Part shown: one piece after another, positions 1 to 11,913 of the stretch | Layout of the letters: each line of letters begins with the position of its first letter | Numbering within the stretch: the first letter of the stretch is position 1 | Source: Aegilops tauschii subsp. strangulata | Lineage: Eukaryota; Streptophyta; Magnoliopsida; Poales; Poaceae | Direction of reading: 5' to 3' | DNA length: 64,000 nucleotides | Assembly: GCF_002575655.3 (NCBI RefSeq) | Contig: NC_053040.3 | Coordinates: 458,848,780-458,912,779, forward strand | Translations under genes and position numbers: made by a program | Notes under the pieces: model-generated | What the model saw: the letters and a program-made list of their open reading frames with translations, nothing else | Database searches by the model: none | Told to the model about the DNA's origin: nothing

Positions 1-151
1 CTAAAACACAAAACCACATCTAAACAGAAGCTAGATGGATTATTTATTCCTAAACAGAACAAAAAAGTAAGAAACTAAAATAAAATTGGTTGCCTCCCAA
101 CAAGTGCTAACATTTAACGCCCCTAGCTAGGCATGATGATTTCAATGATGC

Positions 152-2134
152 TCACATAAAAGATAAGAATTGAAACATAAAGAGAGCATCATGAAGAATA
201 TGACTAGCACATTTAATTCTAACCCACTTACTATGCATAGGAATTTTGTGAGCAAACAACTTATGGGAACAAGAATCAACTTGCATAGGAAGGTGAAACA
301 AGCATAACTTCAAAACTTTAAGCACATAGAGAGGAAACTTGATATTATTGCAATTCCTACAAGCATATATTCCTCCCTCATAATAATTTTCAGTAGCATC
401 ATGAATGAATTCAACAATATAACCAGCACCTAAATCATTATTTTCATGATCTACTAGCATAGAAATTTTATTACTCTCCACATAAGCAAAATTCTTCTCA
501 TTCGGAATAGTGGGAGTATCATAAGAGACTTGAATACTATAAATTGTTTCCACATTAAATGAGTAATGTTCAGAGAAAGGGTACTCATAATCATGACAAG
601 TTTTATAAATATAATCATCACTACTTTTTATAGCATAAGTTTCATCACAATAATCATCATAAGTAGCAACTTTGTTCTCATCATAATCAATTGAAACCTC
701 TTCCGAAATAGTGGATACATCACTAAATAAAGTCATGACCTCTCCAGATCCACTTTCACAAATATTATAAGATTCAACATCCTCCAAAATAGTGGGATCA
801 TTACTTCCTAAAGTTGAAACTCTTCCAAACCCACTTTCATCAATATAATCATCATAAGTAGGAGGCATGCTATCATCATTATAAAGTTGCATATCAAAAC
901 TTGGGAGACTAAAAATATCATCTTCATCAAACGTAGCCTCCCCAAGCTTGGGACAAACATTAATTGCAGCAAATATATTCTCAAAAACATCATCTTCATC
1001 AAACATAGCATCCCCAAGCTTGGGCCTTTTCATATCATAAGCATAATCACTCTCATCATTAATAGTATGGATAACACCAATAGTATAGCAATTATCATAT
1101 TCTTCCAAGCAAGTGCCAAAAAGATTTTCAAGATCATAAGAAGTATCATTATCTTCCAAATCATAATCATCACAACAAGCAATAGGCATAACGAGATCAT
1201 CATCAAGTGCATCATCTTCCACAATTATTTTTGATTCATTTTCATGAGGCACAACAATAATAGGAGCAACATTATTTGGGAGAGATATCTTTTTACCTCT
1301 CTTCCTTTTCCTTTTCTTCTTCTTCACCACATCATGTGTGGGTTCAATCCTCTTTTTGGAACTCCTTATTGATGAGATTGGTTGAATAGAAGTCTCCTCC
1401 TCGTTACCTGATTCATCATAAGAAATAATAGGAGGATATTGGGAAGTCTCTTCCCTTTCATTAGTATTCTCTTTATCTTCTATTTGCTTTATTTTCTTTA
1501 TGTAATTGGCAATATAAGGATTTTCAATGCAATTCACCGCACAATACATATAAATTTCCTCTACATCAAAGTCAAGAAGTTTATAACGGGAAAATTCTGG
1601 AAGATGCTTAGTTATACGTTTCATTTCTTCGTAGCCCATAAGCAAACTAAGTTCATTATAATGTGCAAGGGAAATCAAGTCATCACAATTTTTGGACATG
1701 ATTAGATCATGAAACAATTTGCATCGGAAAGCTAAATGACCCTGTTCATTGCAAAGTACACAAGTACGGCCAAGAAAATTTAAATTTTCAGCACAATCAT
1801 CTAGCCTTTCTTGCAACAATTTAGTTTCTAAGTACTTATGCCTCTTGCAATATCTATCTTCCCTATTTGGTGTGTACTTGCAAACCTAATGCACTCCACA
1901 AAAATTGACATGTTTATAGGAGACATTTTCATCATAACTAGTGCAATCATCATTAGTACCATGGATATTCAAGGAGTTCATACTAACAACATTGCAATCA
2001 TGCTCATCGTTCAAATATTTAGTGCCAAGCATTTTAATGCATTCTTCTTCTAACACTTTGGCACAATTTTCCTTTCCATCATACTCACAAAAGATATTTA
2101 AAAGATGAAGCGTATGAGACAAACTCAATTCCAT
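152..2134 (-). pseudogene. Gag-like CCHC protein of the gypsy-like element, one internal stop
   Basis: Two ORFs, 2134-1886 and 1819-152, lie in the same minus-strand frame and are separated by one TAG (1886-1888), so they are one broken gene of about 660 codons. Just after the break is a CX2CX4HX4C zinc knuckle (CVLCNEQGHLAFRC), typical of Gag nucleocapsid. A basic run rich in Lys/Arg follows, then a very acidic, Asp/Tyr-rich region with loosely repeated units (PKLGDAMFDEDDVF and PKLGEATFDEDDIF; further units around SGFGRVSTL and SGSGEVMTL). No protease or polymerase domain is seen. Gag identity rests on the knuckle and the position after the primer site; the acidic repeat region has no function I recognise. 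Confidence 0.6.
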
Positions 2135-2232
2135 TTTTTTGTTGTTTTATTTTATAAACTAAACTAGTGCTAAAACAAGAAACAAAAAGATTCGAATGCA
2201 AGATCTAAAGATATACCTTGAAGCACTCACCT

Positions 2233-2249
2233 CCCTGGCAACGGCGCCA
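2233..2249 (-). other. Primer-binding site, tRNA-Asp type
   Basis: The minus strand reads TGGCGCCGTTGCCAGGG, complementary to the 3' end of plant tRNA-Asp (which ends GGCAACGGCGCCA), with one mismatch in the inner part. It starts 9 bp from the LTR end, as expected for priming of minus-strand DNA synthesis. Confidence 0.75.
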
Positions 2250-2258
2250 GAAACTGCT

Positions 2259-3920
2259 TGATGTCTACTACGCAACCTTCTCCTTGTGGACGTTGTTGGG
2301 CCTCCAAGTGCAGAGGTTTGTAGGACAGTAGCAAATTTCCCTCAAGTGGATGACATAAGGTTCATCAATCCGTGGGAGGCGTAGGATGAAGATGGTCTCT
2401 CTCAAGCAACCCTGCAACCAAATAACAAAGAGTCTCTTGTGTCCCCAACACACCCAATACAATGGTAAATTGTATAGGTGCACTAGTTCGGTGAAGAGAT
2501 GGTGATACAAGTGCAATATGGATAGTAGATATAGGTTTTTGTAAGCTGAAAATACAAAAACAGCAAGGTAACTAATGATAAAAGTGAGCGAAAACGGTAT
2601 TGCAATGCTAGGAAACAAGGCCTAGGGTTCATACTTTCACTAGTGCAAGTTCTCTCAACAATAATAACATAATTGGATCATATAACTATCCCTCAACATG
2701 CAACAAAGAGTCACTCCAAAGTCACTAATAGCGGAGAACAAACGAAGAGATTATGGTAGGGTACGAAACCACCTCAAAGTTATTCTTTCCAATCAATCCG
2801 TTGGGCTATTCCTATAAGTGTCACAAACAGCCCTAGAGTTCGTACTAGAATAACACCTTAAGACACAAATCAACCAAAACCCTAATGTCACCTAGATACT
2901 CCAATGTCACCTCAAGTATCCGTGGGTATGATTATACGATATGCATCACACAATCTCAGATTCATCTATTCAACCAACACATAGAACCTCAAAGAGTGCC
3001 CCAAAGTTTCTACCGGAGAATCAAGACGAAAACGTGTGCCAACCCCTATGCATAGGTTCATGGGCGGAACCCGCAAGTTGATCACCAAAACATACATCAA
3101 GTGAATCACGTGATATCCCATTGTCACCACAGATACGCACGGCAAGACATACATCAAGTGTTCTCAAATCATTAAAGACTCAATCTGATAAGATAACTTC
3201 AAATGGAAAACTCATTCCATTACAAGAGAGTAGAGGGGGAGAAGAAACATAAGATCCAACTATAATAGCAAAGCTCGTGATACATCAAGATCGTGCCAAA
3301 TCAAGAACACGAGAGAGAGATCAAACACATAGCTACTGGTACATACCCTCAGCCCCGAGGGTGAACTACTCCCTCCTCGTCATGGAGAGCGCCGGGATCA
3401 TGAAGATGGCCACCGGTGAGGGATCCCCCCTTCGGTAGGGTGCCGGAACAGGGTCCCGATTGGGTTTTGGTGGCTACAGTGGCTTGCGGCGGCGGAACTC
3501 CCGATCTATTATGTTCTCTGATCGTTTTAGGGTATATGGGTATATATAGGAGGAAGAAGTACATCATGGGAGCCACGAGGGGCCCACGAGGGTGGAGGGC
3601 GCGCCCTAGGGGGGTGGGCGCGCCCCCCTACCTCGTGGCTCCCTCGTTTCTTTCCTGACATGCACTCCAAGTCTATCGGGTAGCTTTCCTTCCAAAAATA
3701 ACTTCTCCAGAAGGTTTCATTCCGTTTCGACTCCGTTTGATATTCCTTTTCTTCGAAACACTGAAACAAGGGAAAAAACAGGAACTGGCACTGGGCTTTG
3801 GGTTAGTAGGTTAGTCCCAAAAATAATATAAAAGTGTAAAATAAAGCCCATAAACATCCAAGATAGATAATATAATAGCATGGAACAATCAAAAATTATA
3901 GATACGTTGGAGACGTATCA
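2259..3920 (-). repeat. 5' LTR of the gypsy-like element
   Basis: On the minus strand the LTR begins TGATACGTCTCC at 3920 and ends TAGTAGACATCA at 2259, so it has the canonical TG...CA ends. A TATA-like run (TATATATA, 3541-3548) lies about 370 bp inside the upstream end and is a plausible LTR promoter. A GC-rich stretch (3560-3640) follows it. The primer-binding site begins 9 bp after the inner end, which fixes this as the 5' LTR. Confidence 0.85.
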
Positions 3921-4684
3921 GCGGGATCCTTGCCGAGGAGATCCACAAGACCCTTGCCGGGGATGACTGCAACGCCACGGCAAGACCCTTGCTGGGCCCC
4001 CGACAAGGCCCTTGCCGAGGGCGTCAGCGGGGCCACAGCTAGGCCCGCGTCGACCAAGACTCCACCGCCGTCCCCAAGCAGCTGCTAGCTCAACCAGCTG
4101 GGCAGGCACCTGCGTGGCGACGGGCGGCCTCTACGCCAACTCAGCAAGCACCTGCGTGGTGGCATGCAGATCTTCGTGAAGACCCTACCATCGCGCCACC
4201 TCAGCTGCCTGCCTGCCTACATGGCGCCGCATGCACCGCTGGCCTGGGCACGTGTCGAAGCAAGGCGAGGCGGCAACGGACGGGACGGGCCTCGTTCTCG
4301 TCCCCAATAAAGCTAAGGGACACCTAAGCTACGCATTAAATGCGTCTTGTCCTGTAACACGAGCGATAAGCTCGCAGCACTGTAGGCCTTTCCACCTCCT
4401 GTGTGCCACTGTGGCAGCCCCTTCCGGCTATAAAAGGAGGCCCTTGGCATACTGGAGAGGGATTCGGCTCTTTTGAACTACGCAGCCACCATAGCTAGTT
4501 CGAGAGCTCAAGAATTCTCTGAAATACAAACCAAAGAAGGACTAGGATATTACGCATCCTCGCGGCCCGAACCTGGGTAAATGATCCTTGTGTTGACTGC
4601 TAATCCTTCTCTTCTCACAACCCCGCGCCCCGGCAACCGTAGTAGGGATTCTTGTGATCCCATAGGTGTCGTTTCCCACCGACA
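3921..4684 (+). repeat. Truncated LTR remnant of a second LTR retrotransposon
   Basis: GC-rich sequence with an LTR-like promoter: CTATAAAAGG with the TATA core at 4429-4435, then a leader of about 250 bp ending in CCCACCGACA at 4684, which looks like a U5 end. The 5' part is cut off by the gypsy-like LTR ending at 3920, and the 3' side abuts LINE sequence. No coding region belongs to it. Family not recognised; the assignment rests on promoter layout and the terminal CA. Confidence 0.45.
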
Positions 4685-7600
4685 GCGAGCTGCTGCCTCT
4701 GTTGCGCGCGACAGAGCGGGCGCAATCAGTGCTTGCAGCTGCGGCTGCGGCGCGTGAGGATCAGCTGGTGCAGGAGGCAGGGGCTTCCCATTCATTGGTG
4801 GTCCGTCCCGATGAGGGGGTTTTGGCAACAGGGGTTGCCCCCCTCCCTCGCCTTGCCGAGCCAAGGTGAGGTGTGTGGCGAAAGCGGTGTCCTCGAGAGG
4901 CATCCGCCTTCGCAATAGAATTATTTAGATGCGGGCTATATTTTGGAATATTCGTGGGTTCGGCCACGTGGGTCGTCGTACACAGCTCAAGGAGTTTATG
5001 AGAAAAGAGGGTATAGACATTGTGGCCTTGCAGGAGACCATCAAGGTGGACTTTCGCCATCATGAGCTGCTGGCTATTGACCCCCTGGAGAGGTTTTCTT
5101 GGAATCACTTAGCTGCGATCGGGCACTCCGGGGGAATGCTTCTTGGCTTCGACCAAGCAGTATATGAGGTGCTGGCATGGGATGCTGGCGCCTTTTTCCT
5201 AGCCGGCCACATTCGCACCGTCAGTCTCAGCAGGAGCTGGTAGTGATCCAGGTATACGGTCCGGCTGACCACTCGCGTTCGCCCGAGTTTTTGGGCGAAT
5301 TGCAACAGAAAGTCCTCTCTGTGAGCTCTGCGCTCATTCCTCTAGTGGTCAGGGGGGTTTTAATCTGATTCGCTCGGGAGCGGATAAGAACAATGACAAT
5401 ATTAACTAGCCAAGGGTGGCCATGTTTAATAATGCTATCGCATCCATGGCTCTCAGGGAGGTGGCTAGGTCGGGGGCGCGCTATACTTGGACGAACAAGC
5501 AGCTGGCCCCGGTGCGATCGGTGCTAGATAGGGTATTCATCTCGCCTGAGTGGGAGCTGGTGTACCCTCTATGCTCGCTAGTCGCTGAGACCAGGATCGG
5601 GTCAGACCACGTCCCCCTAATTCTATCCTCAGGGGAGGATAGGATTCGTAGAACCCCACGTTTCTTCTTTGAAACTGCTTGTTTTGAAAACCCAGACTTT
5701 GACTCCATCTTCAGGGCGAAGTGGCACTCTTGTGTTAGCCAGGTGGGTAACCAGCGGAGCCTGATGGAATTTTGGATCGCGGTTGGGAGCCGCCTCCGGG
5801 CCAGCCTCAAGGGTTGGGGGGCCAACGTGGGCTGCCAGGAAAGGATGCTCAGGGAGGGTATCCTTGGCGAGATTGCAAGCCTTGATCAACAGGCGGATGC
5901 GCGGCCTTTTTCAGAACAAGAATGGGCTCGTCGCTATGCGCTGCAGCACCAGGTGTAGTCCTTGCTTCGTGCAAAAGAGGAGTACTGGAGGCGTCGGGGT
6001 CGCCTTAAGTGGACACTCAAAGGGGACGCTAACACGAAATATTTCCACGCCTACGCCAACGGGCGACGGCGTAGATGCACGATTCTCCGCTTACAGTCTG
6101 ATCAGGGGTTATTGTTGGCTTAGGCGGATATAGTGCGGCATGTCTATGATTTCTACGTGCAGCTCATGGGGACGAGCGAGGAGCAGCGTGCAGGGATACA
6201 CGCTGACCTGTGGGACCCCTCCCAACTTGTCACCGACCGGGAAAATGAGGAGCTGGGGCTCGCCTTTTTGCCCGAGGAAATTGATGCGGCTCTTAGCAGC
6301 ATGAAATCTGATACTGCGTCAGGCCCGGACGGGTGGCCCGTGGCCATGTTCAAGCGTTTTTGGCCTATCCTGCAGGGGCCTCTGTTTGAGGTATGCAACG
6401 GTTTTATGCGCGGGATGGTTGATATTGCCAGGCTCAACTTTGGGATCCTCTCGCTAATCCCTAAGGTAGCTGGCGCTGACAACATACGACAATTTAGGCC
6501 GATCGCGCTTATTAACGTCCCTTTCAAGATCTGCTCCAAAGCAACCACAACCCGACTTGTTCTGATTGCTCACTCTATCATTAGCGGCACCCAAACGGCT
6601 TTCATCCGAGGTCATAACATCTTGGAGGGCTCCCTCGCGCTGTAGGAGATCATTCACGAACTCAAACGCACTAGGGAACCGGCAATCCTTCTTAAATTAG
6701 ACTTCGAAAAAGCGTATGATCGCGTTAACTGGAACTGTTTGCATCATGTTCTGTTGTGCCGGGGTTTCTCGGCCATGTGGGTCCACCGAGTCATGCTGCT
6801 GGTCTCGGGTGGCCAAACTGCGATCTCGGTCAACGGGGAAGTGGGTAACTTCTTCCGGAACAAACGGGGTTTGCGTCAGGGTGACCCAATGTCCCCGTTT
6901 TTTGTTCAATTTTGTGGTAGATGCCCTCGCGGCTATGCTACGGAGGGCAACCTCGGCCGGACACATCAAGGGTGTGGTCGGCCACCTGATCCCAAGGGGG
7001 TCTCGCACTTACAGTACGCAGACGACACACTGCTACTGTTCCAGCCGGATACTCACAGTATTGCAACGGTGAAAGCACTACTACTAAGCTTCGAACTGAT
7101 GTCCGGCCTCAAAATTAATTTTTCACAAGTGTGAAATGCTGTCTATGGGGATAGACAGCGAGGAGGGGCGACGCATCGCTGATCTTCTCAACTGTAAAGT
7201 GGGAAAATTCCCATTTACGTATCTAGGCATGCCTTTGGCGCCACGAAGAGTGACAATCGATGAATGGGCTCCCCTCACGGGGAAAGTGGGAAAGAAAGTG
7301 AGTCCCTGGCGTGGCAAGTTCATGTCCTCTGCGGCAAGACTGGTCCTGACCAACTCTAGTCTTTCCTCGCTCCCAATGTTCGCTATGGGCCTGTTCCTGT
7401 TGGCAGAGGGGGTTCATGCCAAAATGGACACGCCGCGTGCCTGGTTCTTTTGGGAGGGGACGGGCCTTAAACGCAAATACCATATGGTCAAATGGGCTGC
7501 GGTGTGTGGGCCCAAATCCTTGGGAGGACTTGGGATCACCAATACCAGGCTCCAAAACATTGCGCTCATGTGCAAGTGGATCTGGAAGCTTTCGCAAGGG

Positions 7601-8815
7601 GCGACTGGCTTGTGGGCTGATATACTAAGGGTCAAATATTTCCCTAACGGGAATTTCTTCGAAGGGGTAGCAAGGGGCTCTCCTTTTTGGCAGGACTTAC
7701 AGGCGATCAGACCCGCTTTTGACCAAGGGGCCAAATTCAACGTCGGCAACGGGCGTTCAGCCCGTTTCTGGTTAGATTATTGGGTGGGCTCGGGCCCCCT
7801 TTGGGATGATTTCCCTGAGTTGTACGCGCTCGCGGTACATCCAAATCAAAGTGTGGTCGAGGCTCTGGCCTCCCCCCAGGCCATCGTGTTCGGCCGCAAT
7901 CTGACCGCCTAGGAAACAACAAGGTGGGATACTTTGCTCGACTTGGTAAATCCCGTGGTGCTCTCTGAGGAGCCTGACAGGGTATCGTGGCACCTCAATG
8001 CCTCCGGGAAGTTTACCGTCAAGTCCTTATACCACAAACTGTGCCAAGGCTCGGTACAGCATGAGGTGAAAGGACTTTGGCAAGCTCGCGTTCCGCTGAA
8101 GATTAAGGTTTTTCTTTGGCAGTTGATCCGAGACCGTCTTCCCACGTCCATCAACATAGCAAAACGGAACGGCCCGGCCACGGGCCCCTGTGCATTATGT
8201 GGGAATCCCGAGAACGCAAACCATGTCTTCTTCAGCTGCCCCCTCGCGAGGTTTGCGTGGAGCGTTGTGCGTGAGGCAGCCGGTGTCCCCTGGGACCCGC
8301 GCTCATCTGCCGATCTTTTGGACCTGCTTGACTCGGTCCAGGGCCAGCACAAACGCGTGCTTTGGGCTAGTATAGGGGCAATGCTATGGTCCCTATGGCT
8401 CACTCATAACAAATTTACCATCGAAGGATCATTTCCGTCGCACCCGGCTAACATCATATGCAAATGCTCTATTCTCTTGCAGCAATGGAGTCCGTTGGCG
8501 AAGCAGAAGGACTCTGAGATCATGAAGCAAGCGCAGGAACGTCTTCACCAGGTCTACGTAGCGGCTAGGGAGCCGACACCGCCCACCTAAGGGTGGATGT
8601 GTTAATTTCTCTTGCGAGCCTGCGCGCTCCTCTTTAGGCCTCGGTCTTGTAATTTGCTCGCAGCCCGGCTTCGAACCCATCCTGTGATTAGTTGCTACTT
8701 ATGTCGTGGGCTTTTGGTTGTGCCCGTGTAATGATCAACTGTCAATACTCTAACTGTTTCCGTTGTGGTCTTTATTAATTTAAAGCCAGACGCCCCTAGC
8801 GTCTTCGTTCTAAAA
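4685..8815 (+). mobile_element. Decayed LINE (non-LTR retrotransposon), copy 1
   Basis: The plus strand carries the end of an ORF1-like region (about 4685-4870), then an ORF2 with endonuclease, reverse transcriptase and a C-terminal zf-RVT/RNase H-like region (4929-8590). A 3' untranslated tail ends near 8815 in TTCTAAAAAGG. I see no clear target-site duplication. The 5' end is truncated inside ORF1 and abuts an LTR remnant, so this is an old insertion into, or rearrangement with, that LTR. Confidence 0.85.
4929..8590 (+). pseudogene. LINE ORF2 (endonuclease-reverse transcriptase), many lesions
   Basis: The reading frame starts MRAIFWNIRG at 4929, the usual start of the apurinic-type endonuclease; QET and SDHVPL motifs follow. 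Reverse transcriptase motifs include SGPDGWP, FRPIALINV, LKLDFEKAYDRV, RQGDPMSP and QYADDT (the catalytic YADD, about 7016-7030). The C-terminal region has the LWQARVPLKIKVFLW zf-RVT signature. Lesions: frameshifts near 5200 and 5350 (the second destroys the GDFN endonuclease motif), in-frame TAGs at 5956, 6121, 6643 and 7910, a compensating pair of indels between about 6895 and 7005, and a frameshift near 7125. It cannot encode an active protein. Confidence 0.88.
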
Positions 8816-10513
8816 AGGAAATAACAGAACAGAACTATTGACTTTGTAGTATTCATCATAAGTAGATGCGTGGAGGGCAGGCATAAACTAGCTCCCATAT
8901 ACCGTAACCTAGCTGAGAGCAACATCTAGTAATATTTTCCTGGTCAAATAGCAAAAACAGCAAAGCTAGCCAGCTTTCAACCATATAATGATTCAACAAA
9001 AGTTACTATGATACAGAAATGCATTTGTGAGCTGGAATAGTGAATTTCACATGCAAGCTATGACCATTTCATATAAAAGCAACAAACATATTGAGGACTA
9101 TATGTTCATGCAAAAAGACACAAAGAATGTACCTCGGGTTGGCCAGAACTGCATTTCGTGTCGCATTCCTTCGCCGTTCTGATACACTTGCAAGAGTGGG
9201 CTCAGTCGAGTTGTTCTGCGAGGAGCCCTTGTGGGCATTGACGATGGCACGTCAGGATGGTCCTTCCATCTGCATTGCTGGGCTCTGAAAGTGTGGTTGT
9301 TAGATTTCCTCCAGTGCATGAGTTGGCTGTTGGATTAGCTCTTGTTAGTGACAGAAGATGTGTTGGAGCTCATATAGTCAAATTACAACCAAAGATAGAC
9401 ATATTTTTACTGTAAAGTATATTGAGCGGGTATCTGTTTTGGCTATCTCAAAGATAATGTTATATCCGCAAAGATAAATATGATTTATGAAGGTACATAG
9501 ACTTGAATATGAAGTAAAATGAATGATAGTTTGGATAGAAAAAGAAGTTAGGAAATTCCTGAGTATGAAAGAGTCTAGATTGAAGTAGAAGTTTGCTTAG
9601 AATTTTGTGCACAATGTTCATATGACTTAAGCTCAACCATAGAATCTTCTAGATACTATACGTGAAAGAAACTGGTGAAGTAATGAGAAGATCCAATGGT
9701 CAGTAACACTCGAATTTGCCACGTCTCCACCGTCGGATCGGCTTCATTCAATGGTTGTTATTCAAAGTTATTCGGACACTATATAGCGGTATATATATGA
9801 TGGTTGCAGCCTGGACCATTAGGTGTGATGCCGTGTCACGTCTACTGAATCTGTTGACAGTTTGTCACCTTTGAGGGCATGGCCATCGCTCCAACATGGA
9901 CCGCTGCCCCGCGTATCCATGTAGGCTCGGATGCCAAATGGATGCAACGGTGCAGCCTTGCAGGTGGCCGGTGCATCCTGCAGAAGAGCCGGCTGCTTCG
10001 TCGGGAAAAAGGTAAAAGTATCAAAAAGATGAGAGGAACCGGATAAAGAAAGGATAGAGTAGGGTCCACTTTGATAGATGCTAGTACTGCAGCCTGCGTT
10101 GGGTGTTGATTAATCCACTCAGGTGGTTTCACCACGAATTAATCTACGTAACGGCTGGGGCATCACGTTGGTGATGCCTTCATTGTACATGCCCTGAGTG
10201 TGCCATTCAATTTGGTCTGGTCATGGCTTCCGTACCTGTGGACTGCCGCGGCCGGCATGGGCGCCCCTCGAAGACATGGACGGCGATCAGGGAGCCGTCT
10301 GCCTCCTCCGGCCTTGCTCACGGCCTACAGGCCTTCAAGCCAGGCCAGTACCTACGGAACAGTTTCGAACGATCCAGGCTTCAAAAATCACAACCCAAAG
10401 CGGCGGCAAGAAAGACCAACACCAACTTTTCATATCTCTCGCACTCCAAAGGCCACAATCTAGGAGCGGGAAAACAACTGCACCATGCCACCCAAGTCTC
10501 ATCAATCTTACAC
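8816..10513. other. Spacer without recognisable genes
   Basis: AT-rich spacer with some GC-rich patches (9140-9290, 9880-9990, 10220-10350). I find no ORF with a recognisable domain, no tRNA and no clear terminal inverted repeats. A short perfect hairpin (GGCATCAC, loop GTTG, GTGATGCC) lies at 10159-10178. The plus-strand ORF beginning at ATG 10223 (101 codons) resembles nothing I know. After removal of the Copia element, this stretch is continuous with the 3' flank of the DUF594 gene end at 15640 onward. Confidence 0.5.
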
Positions 10514-10518
10514 TTCTC

Positions 10519-10877
10519 TGTTGTATAAACCCAAGTCTGCAGTTTTTAGGCTAGTGTCGTTTGTTTTCTTCAGTTTCGTCAAGTAGTTTCAGGCAGCGAG
10601 ATTAGCTCGTTTTCTGTTGGAGTTTGAACGAGTCCTGCGCCCCCTCCAGATCGCTCGTGGGATGGCACGAGCACCACGATCGGTGGTGGCGCAATGTAAG
10701 GGGCCACGACCCCGTTTTCCTTGTTGCTTTCGGAAATAAAGAGGAGAGAAGAAGAGCAGAAAAGCTGTAAGTTTTACGCAGCAACAAACCTCCCTGTTCT
10801 TCCTGTTCTCGTTATTCTTCAGAGAAAGAAAGAGAGATCGACGCGAGGTGAGGGAGATAGGCTAGAGTTTGCCAACA
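10519..10877 (+). repeat. 5' LTR of the Copia element
   Basis: 359 bp with TG...CA ends, the same length as the 3' LTR and differing from it at 9 positions by eye. It contains an AATAAAG polyadenylation-like signal near 10735. Confidence 0.95.
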
Positions 10878-10878
10878 A

Positions 10879-10891
10879 TTGGTATCAGGGC
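10879..10891 (+). other. Primer-binding site (tRNA-Met type) of the Copia element
   Basis: TTGGTATCAGGGC begins 2 bp after the 5' LTR. It matches the usual initiator tRNA-Met site (TGGTATCAGAGC) with one change, A to G. Confidence 0.8.
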
Positions 10892-10909
10892 TGTGTTCTG
10901 ATCCTGGGC

Positions 10910-11910
10910 ATGGCGGGACCAGACGATTCCGGTGGTAGCAAGTCGCCGCCAACTCCGCGAGCACGGGTCTCCGACGGCAACGAGCTTGCCGTGGCTGGGA
11001 GGTCCATGGCGCGGATGGCTCGCGACACCGGCAGCGCGGCGTGGCCACAGCTGACGCGGACGAACTACACCGACTGGGCCGTGCTGATGCAGGTCATGAT
11101 GGAGGGGCGATACCTCTGGGACGCCGTCCAGACGGGCACGGCCGAGCGGAGCGAAGATCGCCTGGCACTCGAGGCAATCCTTCGGGGGGTGCCACCGGAG
11201 ATGGGGCCTACCCTGGCAGCCAAGGCCACGGCAAAGGAGGCCTGGGACTCCCTGAAGACGATGCGGCTCGGAGTGGCGCGGGTGCGGGAGGCAAAGCTCG
11301 CGACCCTGGCCAGGCAGTACGGCGACATCAAGTTCGCCGACGGCGAATCCGTGGACGAGTTCGCCATGCGCCTACGACGATGGCGGCACAAATGGCGCAA
11401 CTAGGTGAAACAATTCCTGAGAAAAGAATTGTGCGTAAATTCCTGTCGGTAGTGCCCAAGCAGTTCTCGCAGATCGCTCTATCGATCGAGACTCTGGTGG
11501 ATCTCGACACACTCTCCGTCGAGGAACTCACCGGAAGGCTCAACGCGGCGGAGGAGCGCCACGAGCTGCAGCAGGCCACAGATGGGATGGGGTGGCTCCT
11601 CATGACAAAGGAGCAGTGGAACGCCCGCCTCAAGACCGGCGATCAGAACGCCGGCGGCTCTGGGTCCGGCTCATCGCAGGGCCGACGCCAGAGAGGTCGT
11701 GGCCGCGGTCGCGGCGGCGGCGGCGGACGCGGCCGGGGCGCCAGCTCTGGCAAGGGCAATGCAGGCAACGACGACGATCGCGACCGGTGCCACTAGTGCA
11801 ACATCCCGGGGCACTGGAAGCGCGACTGTCGCAAGAAGAAGCGCGATGAGGACGCCAAGGCTCTCCTCGCGCAAGGGAATGGCGGTGACGACGCCGACCC
11901 GACACACCTC
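10910..11910 (+). pseudogene. Copia Gag, frameshifted and with a stop in the zinc knuckle
   Basis: Starts at ATG 10910 (MAGPDDSGG), shortly after the primer site; an upstream in-frame ATG at 10721 lies within the LTR and is less likely. The frame runs through a Copia Gag (UBN2-like) region including WPQLTRTNYTDW and AWDSLKTM. It loses one base near 11373, after which homology continues in the frame that later becomes pol. A Gly/Arg-rich RGRGRGRGGGGG segment precedes a CCHC knuckle (CH, stop, CNIPGHWKRDC) in which the third codon is TAG (11794-11796), most simply an AAG to TAG change. Known role of the family: nucleocapsid and particle formation. This copy cannot make full-length Gag. Confidence 0.85.
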
Positions 11911-11913
11911 CTC

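Larger units (their letters stand above)
1..3920 (-). mobile_element. Gypsy-like LTR retrotransposon, 5' part (WHAM/Sabrina type), cut by window edge
   Basis: Reading on the minus strand, a 1662-bp LTR (3920 to 2259) is followed by a primer-binding site and an internal region with a CCHC-containing ORF that continues past the left window edge. The outer LTR end is TGATACGTCTCCAACGTATC, a terminus I associate with very abundant Triticeae gypsy families (WHAM or Sabrina); the exact family name is uncertain. No reverse transcriptase is visible here, so the copy may be non-autonomous or the enzymes may lie outside the window. The second LTR is outside, so neither age nor target duplication can be read. 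Confidence 0.85.

Noticed and set aside
10159..10178. Perfect short hairpin GGCATCAC/GTGATGCC as a MITE or regulatory site
   Set aside because: No flanking duplication or longer inverted repeats; a lone 8-bp stem is expected by chance at this scale.
10721..10909. ATG at 10721 as the Copia Gag start
   Set aside because: It is inside the 5' LTR; ATG 10910 lies just after the primer site and begins a normal Copia Gag.
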